DNA from: Locusta migratoria
Lineage: Eukaryota > Arthropoda > Insecta > Orthoptera > Acrididae
Assembly (NCBI GenBank): GCA_026315105.1
Contig: CM048746.1
Coordinates: forward strand, 146,364,730-146,428,729
Length of the DNA stretch: 64,000 nucleotides
Direction: 5' to 3'
How positions within the stretch are numbered: the stretch's first letter is position 1; each line of letters begins with the position of its first letter. This document shows positions 56,776 through 64,000 of this stretch, piece by piece. Both the position numbers and the translations under genes were made by a program. Below the pieces are notes generated by a model. That model did not search any database. It was not told the origin of the DNA and saw only the letters and a list, made by a program, of their open reading frames with translations.

Positions 56776-59240
56776 ATCATTCTTCTACACCTGCATCACT
56801 GCTCTGCAAGTCACACTGAAGCGAATGGCAGAGGGTTCATCTAACCACTTTTACGATATTTCTCTCTAACAGCGCACTTGAAAAAGAAACTTCTAAATGT
56901 TTCCGTTTTGGATCTGATTTCTCTTATTTTATTACGATGATCATGTCTCTTTGCTTAGGTGGGTGCTAAGAAAGTATGTTTACATTCGAAAGAGAAAGTT
57001 GGTGAAATAAATATTTCAAATAGATATCGCTGCAACCAATAACGCCTTCTTTTAACGATTTCCAACCCGAATATCTCTCCCTTATATCGCAATAATATAA
57101 AACAAGTTCCTCTTTTCTGAATTTTCTCTATATCGTTCGTCAGTTCCACTTGATGGGGATCCCACAATGTGCAGTAATACTCCAAAATAGGACCCACAAG
57201 TGTAGAGTAGGCAGTTTCATTAATAGAACTGTTGCATCTTCTGAGTGTTCTTCTAATGAATCCAATGAATCGTAGCCTATTGTTCGCCTTCCCTACAATA
57301 TTTTCTGTGTATTCGTTCCAATTTCAGTTGTTCCTAATTGTTATTCCTAGGTATTTATTAGAATTTATGGCCTGAAGATTAGACTGATTTATCATATAAA
57401 TGACGTTTAAGGGATTTCTTTTAGTGCTCGTATGGAAGTCTTCACACACCATTATTAAGGGTCAAATTGTTAATGTTTTCGCCATGCAAATAAATTATGT
57501 AAATCATATTGTAGTTTCTTTTGATCTTGTGAAGACTTTAGTAACCGACAAATAACAGCATCATCCGCGAGCAGACTAAGAGAGATGCTCACATCGTTTC
57601 CTACATCGTTATAAAGATAAGGAACAGTAGTGGCCCTACAATACTTCCCTGGGGAACGCCAGCTATCACTCCTGTTTTACAAGATTACTTTCCGATAATT
57701 AAAACGTACTGTGTCCTTTCTGAAGGGAAATCACGTATCCAATTGCTTAACTGTGGCTATATTCCATGAGCATGTAATTTGATTAGAAGACGTTTGTAAC
57801 GTGCAGTGTCAAAAGCCTTCAGCAAATTTAGAAATACGGAATCGACTAGAGATCCCTTGTCAATAGCACTCATCACTTCATGTGGTACAGAGTAATCTGT
57901 GATTCACAAGAACGATACATTCCGAATCCATGTGGACTATGGATCAATAGGTCGTTCTCTTCAAGGTAGTTCATAATGTTTCAGGATAGTATATGATCTA
58001 AAATCCTGCTGCATACCTACGTTAGTTATATAGTCCTGTAATTTTGCGGATAAGTCCTATTCCTTTTATTAAATATTGGAGTAGCCCGTGCATCAATTCA
58101 GTCTTTGGGTACGGATATTTCACTGACCGGGCAGTTGTACATGATAACTACTGGGACTACTGTATGAGCATACTCTGAAAGGAAACTAACTGGCATACAA
58201 ATGGGACCGGATGACTTACCTTTGGTTAAGTGATTTAAGTTGCTTTAATACTTCAGTGATATCTACTTCTAAATTCTGCACACTGACTGCTGTTCTTGAT
58301 ATGAATTGTTGAGTATTTGTTTCTTCTTAGATGGCGAAGGAATTTCGGAAAGTTGCGTTTAGCAACTCTGCTTTAGCAGGACTGTCATCAGTAGGATCAC
58401 CATAGCTATCGCATAGTGAAGGTATTGATTTTGTTTTGCAGTTAGTATACTACACATATGATCAAAAATATTTAGCATTCTCTACCAGATATGGTGACAG
58501 GGTTTCGTTATGGAAACTATTATAAGATTCTCGCATTGAAGTACGAGCTAAAATTCTATTTTCTGTAAAAGAATGTCAGTCTTAGGGATTTTGTGTCCAT
58601 TTAAATTTGGTATGTTTTTTCTTTGCTTTTGCAAGAGTGATGTAACCTATTTTCTGTACCACGGCGCGTCAGGCACCTCTTTTGTTAATATGTTTAGTAT
58701 AAATCTGTCAATGGTTGTCGATATTACTTCTTAGAATGTAAGCCACATCTTATCTACACTCATATTGCTAGTTTAGAAACAGAGGAGATTCTCGCTCAGG
58801 AAAGCGTTAATTGAATTTTTAACCTTTTTTTTTTAATAAATATACTTTTCGTTCAATGTCTGAGGATTTGAGAAATCTGATATCCGGTCTCGCTACGCCA
58901 ACTCTGTGTTCAATAATCGCTGTGTCTGCTTTGACGGTCTTTATTAGCTCTAGATCATTTGTTGCTAAGATATCAAGTGTATTTTCACAACCATATACTA
59001 TTCTACTGATTTCGTGAACTAAAATTCGGATAATGCGTTCAGTACAATTTCGGACGATGTTTTATGCTTGCCTCTCGTTTTAAATATGTATTCTTGCCAA
59101 CTTATCAAGGATAAGTTAAAGTCCCCACAGATTGAAATTGTATACTTTGCGTAAGGTTTATATTCAAGCTTTCTTTCAACACTTCAACACTTCTGAAATC
59201 AGATCAGGTTAATGTTGGTGAGACAGTAAATTACCTTCCC
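56776..59240 (-). pseudogene. LINE with endonuclease and RT remains, Jockey/R1-like
   Basis: From 59150 down: CGDFNLSLISWQEY (endonuclease GDFN motif), NTLDILATNDLELI, then decayed linker sequence; the RT appears near 57930 with HNGFRMYRS, then GSIVGPLLF-like (about 57650) and SLLADDAV (ADD at 57560-57571). The 57197-56955 block gives GPILEYYCTLWDPHQVELTN and IEKIQKRG, the RT C-terminus. The 3' end is the TACACCTGCATCACTGC stretch (complement, 56786-56803). Active-site aspartates survive but there are many stops. This is the longest LINE in the window. Confidence 0.85.
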
Positions 59241-59667
59241 CGTTCATATCTGAGTCATATCCATGCCCAGTCAAATCGGCCTGCAGAGATTACTGTTTTT
59301 AAGATCTTTTAATAAACAGAACTAAATTACATGTGGTAATCCTCTGTGTAAACTGTTATGTTCTCAAATCAATCCCTTGAATCAAATGTCTCTACCAGCC
59401 TAGTTCCATAATTAATCATTATATTTTTATTTAATTTTACAGCAGTGTGGTGGTTGTTCAGGGAGAGGTTTGATTTACCACAATATGTAGGTACAGATAT
59501 AGACTTTGCACAGGCAGAGAGAAATCATTCATTTGGATAGAACCTTTGGGGAGAATTGGATAGGGTTCAATGGTCCGGTGGCATGGCATGCACGTTGCCT
59601 CGACTTTACGACCATTGATTTCTTCTGCTGTTGCCTACTGAATACCCATTTAGACTAATGAAGAGCT
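59241..59667. other. no recognisable gene
   Basis: May be the decayed 5' part of the preceding LINE. Confidence 0.4.
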
Positions 59668-59936
59668 TCAAAAAACTTACAGGTATGCAGCCAGGTATGA
59701 AATACGACGTCGGACGATATTTCGGCAGGAGACTACCCTGCCATTTTCAAGGCGAATCTGCAGTGAGGAAGTAATGTGGAACGATCTTTAAAACCTCGGT
59801 TTTCAATGAGTAAACAGGAAAGGCAACACATACCAAGCAAGCAAGCACACGGCGCCGACACGACCAAAGATGAAACCGGTCAGAATATAGATAATAAACA
59901 TCAGTTCTCGACGGATGGGGTCGGATTAGTTTTGTT

Positions 59937-60132
59937 CAAAATGTTCAAATGTTTCTTAAGCTTAAGGGACTTAACTGAGGGGTCATCAGTCCCTAAACTT
60001 ACAAAATACTTATCAACTACTTTATACTAAAGACAACACAAACATCGATGCCCCAGGGGGGATTCGAACCCCGACCGTAACGGCCGTGCAGACTGACTGG
60101 TGCGCCGCATACCACTCGGCCACTGCGGCCGG
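59937..60132 (-). mobile_element. SINE-A copy inside the Penelope element
   Basis: Perfect 15-bp duplication CGGATTAGTTTTGTT at 59922-59936 and 60133-60147. Confidence 0.94.
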
Positions 60133-60159
60133 CGGATTAGTTTTGTTTGTCCCTCTGGT

Positions 60160-60160
<1 letters not shown>

Positions 60161-60212
<52 letters not shown>
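60161..60212. repeat. poly(T), 52 bases
   Basis: Replaces roughly 110 bp between the GIY-YIG segment and the 3' region when compared with the right copy, which has only a short A-run there. Confidence 0.9.
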
Positions 60213-60216
<4 letters not shown>

Positions 60217-60400
60217 GCATGCCAGAATTTCCGTTTTGTTGTATTCCATAGGGTGACTTGTTTCAAGACAGTGGTCGGCCACAGCAGATTTGTTTGGCTG
60301 TTGTAAATGTGTGTGACGTTTATGCTCAACACAACAATCCTCAACAGTCCTGATAGTTTGACCAACATAAGACAGGCCATAGGCACCTGCGGACAGTGGC
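60211..60400 (-). pseudogene. GIY-YIG endonuclease fragment, left Penelope copy
   Basis: The minus frame reads GLSYVGQTIRTVEDCCVEHK and LQQPNKSAVADHCLETSH, nearly the same as the plus copy at 61596-61886. The N-terminal GIY residues are altered or missing at the junction. Confidence 0.85.
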
Positions 60401-61590
60401 AATGCTACAGTAGTTTTTAAAAAAGCAGGATTATCTTCAAAAAATGCAGTGCTTACTTTCTGACTCAGTATATCGCAGGATTTCTGCTGACTCTACAAAA
60501 AGTTTGGAGATGAAGACCAATAATCTCCTTAAAAAAGTTCTTTGTCAGCAGGAACTATCAAGAGTCTTAATTCTTCTTGTGCTGTACCTCCTAGATTATA
60601 TGGCCTTCCTAAGGTTCATAAAGATGGGTGCCCTCTTAGGCCTATTCTGTCAAAGATATCGTGTGGCAAAACATCTTGTTGGTTTGTTGAGCCCACTGGG
60701 TAGGCCGCTGTGAACATCACATTAAGAACTCGACGGATTTTCTACGTCGTTTGGGAGGATTGCACTTGAATGACTCGGATATTTTAGTTAGTTTTCATGT
60801 GGTTTCCCTTTTCACTAGAGTTCCTCTGTCTGATTCGTTGCAACTAATTGAGGTGAAGTTTGGTATTGATTTAACGAATTTATTCTGACATGTTTTGACT
60901 TCCAGTTACTTTTTATTAATGGCCAGTACTATGAGCATACAGGGAAGCCCTTTGTCACCTATAATTGCTAATTTATTCATGAAGGACTTTAAAGAGTCAG
61001 CAGCATTGAAACCTGCGTGTTTTTTCAGATATGTCCACGACACTTTTGTTATTTGGCCTCATGGTAATGAGAACTAGAATTATTTTTTGGACCATCTAAA
61101 TTCAATCCACACCAACATCAATTTCACAATGAAAGTGAAAAAGAATGGTTGTCTTCCCTTCCTTGATGTGTTGGTGAGGAGGAAGGCAGATGGTACGTTG
61201 GGACATGTTGTATATAGGAAGCCAACTCATACTGATTTGTATCTGCAAGCTGATAGTTGTCACCACCCAGCTCAACGTGAAGGGGTTCTTCTAACCTTAG
61301 TGCATAGGGCTCACGTCATTTCTGACCGGGAAAGTTTGCCCACTGAGCTGTCCCATCTAGAGGTCACGTTTCGTCAAAGCGTTGCGTTATCGACCACATG
61401 TACGTACAAAAGGTTAGTGATGACAGCACAGAGTTGGCACCCACATCAGTGGCCTATTTGCCATACGTTGGCAGCACTTCCAGCAAGATTGGCTGCATTT
61501 TGCGTGAAAACAATGTGAAATGTGTGTTTCGTTCACCATCTAAAATTAAACCACTGTTGGAGTCCGTTGAGGATGATCTCGGTTTGCGCA
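60401..61590 (+). pseudogene. Penelope-type reverse transcriptase
   Basis: The copy begins at NATVVFKKAG (about 60407), then LLSDSVYRRISADSTKSLEM and PPRLYGLPKVHKDGCPLRPI (60585-60650), RT landmarks of Penelope-like elements. Then LVSFHVVSLFTRVPL (about 60788-60830), GSPLSPIIANLFMKDF (60940-60990) and FRYVHDTF (YVHD at 61030-61041). The last should be YVDD, so one catalytic Asp is His. The thumb (GCLPFLDVLVRRKADGTLGH, 61150-61205) and YRKPTHTDLYLQ follow. Frameshifts near 60460, 60600, 60720, 61075 and 61385 break the protein. These RTs are related to telomerase in phylogeny. The product could not be active. Confidence 0.9.
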
Positions 61591-61595
61591 AGGCG

Positions 61596-61886
61596 GGTAT
61601 CTACCGTATCCCATGCAGCTGTGGCATATCATATGTTGGTCAAACTATTAGGACTGTTGAGGATCGTTGTGTTGAGCATAAATGTCACACACATTTACAA
61701 CAGCCAAACAAATCTGCTGTGGCCGAACACTGTCTTGACACAGGTTACCCTATGGAATACAAGAAAACGGAAATTTTGACATGCTCTTCCAGTTACTGGT
61801 ACTGTGTTATCAAGGAAGCCATTGAAATAAAACTAGCTGACAACCTTATGAATAGGGATGGAGGATTTTGCTCGAATTCCGCATAG
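61596..61886 (+). pseudogene. GIY-YIG endonuclease domain, right Penelope copy
   Basis: GIYRIPCSCGISYVGQT is the GIY-YIG start (the second half as SYVGQ), followed by TVEDRCVEHK with the expected Arg, and HCLDTGYPMEY with the following Glu in KEAIEIKLA. In Penelope elements this domain nicks the target before copying. The domain is open from 61398 to the TAG after 61886, so it is the best-kept part of the element. Upstream RT is broken, so expression as part of one protein is not possible. Confidence 0.9.
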
Positions 61887-62196
61887 GATCTCGCTCTCTC
61901 ACTTGCAAAAAACAGGGGTACAAAACTAATTCGACCTCAACCGTTGAGAATTGATGTTTATTATCGATATTCTGACCGTTTTCATCTTTGGTCGTGTCGG
62001 CGTTGTATGATTGCTTGCTCGGTGTGTGTTGTCTTTCCTGTTTACTCATTGAAAACCGAGGTTTTAAAGATCGTTGCACATTGCTTCCTCGCTGTAGTTT
62101 CGCCTTAAAAATGGCAGGGTGGCGTCCTGCCGAAATATCGGCCGACTTAGAATATCATACCTGGCTGCATAACCCATAAGTTTTTCGAAGTTGTTA

Positions 62197-62952
62197 TTCG
62201 CCAGGAGAATTTAAGGAATCATAACGAAGAGCTGATAGCGCGTATTTATGGCAGCTTCCGATGCAACATCTACTTTGCCAAGAGTGTTTTGAAACAGTGA
62301 GACAATCACTGCAGCGTCGTTGTACGGTATGAATTTAAGCAGGAGGGCGTACTTTAGAGCATATTTTGTAACTGCAGTCAAACACGCCATTACGTTACAG
62401 TGTATGCACGTTTGGTTTCCATCCGTTTACTAATTTATCGTGAGAGCAATACTCCTCAGTCCGTAAATTTTCGACTACACTATTATTTCCCTCTTTGATA
62501 TTTTTTGGTCTTTATTTTCTGCACTGTATGGTACGACTACAGTATGGTGAGAATGCGACGACAGTATGTCAGGGCTGACTTACTAGGGACGAATAACAAA
62601 ATCTAGATCCAGGGTGCTTGGCTGGGCTCCGGTGAGAACTGGAACAGCAGGTCTGTGTTTCTGCAGGAAGCGCAGCGACGCCGCAGTTCGGGACCGTGCA
62701 ATTAGTTCCGCTTCACGCGTCCGTACGTGTTTACTCTTCCGCTCCGCTGCGGCGCTTCGAGTCCTGGAAATTCGTTGTTTGCGCACTGTGCCGTGACTTT
62801 TGTGAGTGGCTGTTCGTCGTTTAATCGTCTCTTAGTTCAAGTGTGTTTTGTTGGCACCTCCGATAACTTGGTTAACGTGTCGCCCAAGCTGATCCCGTGG
62901 AAAAGTACCGTTATATATTCTTTTCACAAATTCATCCGTCATGTGCAATCTA
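62197..62952. other. no recognisable gene
   Basis: 62600-62800 is GC-richer, with open frames on both strands. It might be the 5' region of an unrecognised element. Confidence 0.4.
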
Positions 62953-63060
62953 ATTCTACATCTACATACGTACTCCGCAATCCAACATGAAGTGGAGGGT
63001 ACCTCGTAGCACCACTAGTCATCTTCTTTTCTGTTCCACTCTAAAATACCAGTGAGGTTA
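62953..63060 (-). mobile_element. LINE 3' end fragment (Jockey/R1-like)
   Basis: TCTACATCTACATACGTACTC and TGAAGTGGAGGGTACCTCGTA are the complement of the family's 3' terminus. Confidence 0.65.
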
Positions 63061-63089
63061 GAAACTTCTCGAAACTGAATAGAAAATTT

Positions 63090-64000
63090 GTATCACTGAA
63101 ACTTTTTTTAAAATTTTGCAGTGTAGTCTCCCTGTAGATGAACGCACTTGGTTCAACGATGTTTCAGTTTCATCCAGCTTCATCCCATCTCCAAAATCAT
63201 AGTACCCCAGGCCCCAAAATAGTTTTCAACTCCAGCTACCAGTTCTTCGTTTGGAGTGAATCTTCGTCCACAAGAAAAATTTTCAGTTTTGGTGAGAGAT
63301 GAAAGTCTGACGGAGCGACATGAGGTCAATAAGGCGTGTGTGGCAACAACTCATACCTCAGTAGTTCGTGTAATTTTGACAGGGCGACAGCACATGTGTG
63401 ACGGCGCCCATTGTCTTTATGGAAGATAACTTTGTTCCTTTTTCAGGTATCTTTTGTTTCAATTTGTCCAGGAAGTTAGCACAGTATTCTCCACTAATTG
63501 TATGCCCAGTGGGGAGATAATCTACAAATATAATCCCCTTCACATCCCGGAACACTGATGCAATGACTTTTGCAGCCGAAAGAATTGTTTTCATTGGTCC
63601 GGGAGAAACAGCATGTTTCCATTGCTTTGACTGTTTTGTCTCTGGGTTATAGTAGTCCACCCAATTTTCATATCTGGTCACCAACCGACACAGTAAAACG
63701 TTTTCGTTTCTTCTAAAACGGGTCAAACATTGTTCCGATATGTTAGTTGTCATACGATTTTAAACCGACGTCAAGATTCGTGGCACCCATCTCGCAGATT
63801 TTTTTTTTTTTTTTTTAATTTTTAATTCTTCATTTAAAATGTGATATACCCTTTCAGATGATATTTGCAAAGCGTGAGCAATCTCACGCACTTTCAATCG
63901 GCGACCCTCCATGACCACTTAGTGCACTTTTGCAATGATTTCTAGAGTACTGACACATCCTAGCCGACCACTGCACTGATCATCATCTGAGCCCCCCCGA
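63090..64000 (-). pseudogene. mariner transposase, 5' end outside the window
   Basis: From 63915 down: EGRRLKVREIAHALQISSER and VYHILNEEL, the second helix-turn-helix of mariner transposases, then LSARWVPRIL near 63795. NISEQCLTRFRRNENVLLCR follows in the main frame (63753-63358), with QSKQWKHAVSPG and DVKGIIFVDYLPTGHT. The first catalytic motif, usually MDETW, here reads RYENW (Asp to Tyr at 63670-63672). A frameshift near 63415 separates the next part, where the second Asp (KDNGRRHTC) and the third (PSDFH) remain. These are the DD34D residues of the family. Point loss plus frameshift make it inactive; the terminal repeat is not visible. Confidence 0.88.
63799..63816. repeat. T-run within mariner coding sequence
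   Basis: About 18 T inside the region coding for the linker before LSARWVPR, giving an artificial Lys run; probably slippage. Confidence 0.8.

Larger units (their letters stand above)
59668..62196. mobile_element. Penelope-like element, two copies head to head
   Basis: A partial minus-strand copy (60400 down to 59668: GIY-YIG segment and 3' region) joins a longer plus-strand copy (60401-62196: RT, GIY-YIG, 3' region). Their outer ends are inverted repeats: AACTTACAGGTATGCAGCCA against TGGCTGCATAACCCATAAGT. Inverted, truncated copies are usual for this group. A SINE-A and a T52 run interrupt the left copy. Confidence 0.88.

Overview
This window is repeat-dominated DNA from a large animal genome, most probably an orthopteran insect (grasshopper or locust, Schistocerca-like). 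That assignment rests on my memory of the tRNA-derived SINE families, the Tc1 inverted repeats and the LINE 3' tails here, not on a search. I find no convincing host gene, no rRNA and no functional tRNA in 64 kb. Nearly everything I can name is a transposable element or its remains, and every coding region is broken.

Region by region. 1-2327: 5' part of a minus-strand Ty3/Gypsy-type LTR element (LTR, primer-site-like stretch, gag, start of protease) with a SINE inside gag, inserted into an older LINE (2328-3388). 4.8-10 kb: LINE fragments, a 0.7 kb palindrome (5661-6352) and a hAT element with perfect 8-bp target duplication (7517-8492). 10.4-20.1 kb: SINEs, a decayed Tc1 transposase, a composite tRNA-like repeat, a Tc1 element (15998-17368) and a 1.9 kb hAT element (18220-20096). 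20.3-28.7 kb: many SINEs and a hAT element (24833-26487). 28.9-35 kb: a GC-rich patch, a LINE with endonuclease and RT remains (30890-32426), a Helitron-like end and a second Tc1 element (33153-34443). 35.8-42 kb: an LTR fragment, a heat-shock-element-like array (36401-36433), and a second Ty3/Gypsy-type gag-protease remnant on the minus strand, split by two hAT-type insertions, the larger of which carries a Helitron. 42-50 kb: a LINE copy with 23-bp target duplication, a hAT relic (43824-45200), a Tc1 N-terminal fragment, a snapback double-tRNA repeat and a Jockey/R1-like LINE. 50-59 kb: Helitron ends, a 2.2 kb Helitron-like element, a 1.7 kb foldback and a long LINE (56776-59240). 59.7-62.2 kb: a Penelope-like element in head-to-head inverted arrangement. 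63-64 kb: a mariner transposase running off the window edge.

No genes cooperate here; the elements relate by insertion history. Target-site duplications allow relative dating: SINE-A and SINE-B copies are usually the youngest layer (inside gag, hAT, Penelope and LINE copies), and both Tc1 copies landed in or beside older SINE or LINE copies. No undescribed cellular system is visible. The most informative structures are the nested gag/hAT/Helitron locus, the inverted Penelope pair, the foldbacks and the heat-shock-element-like array.
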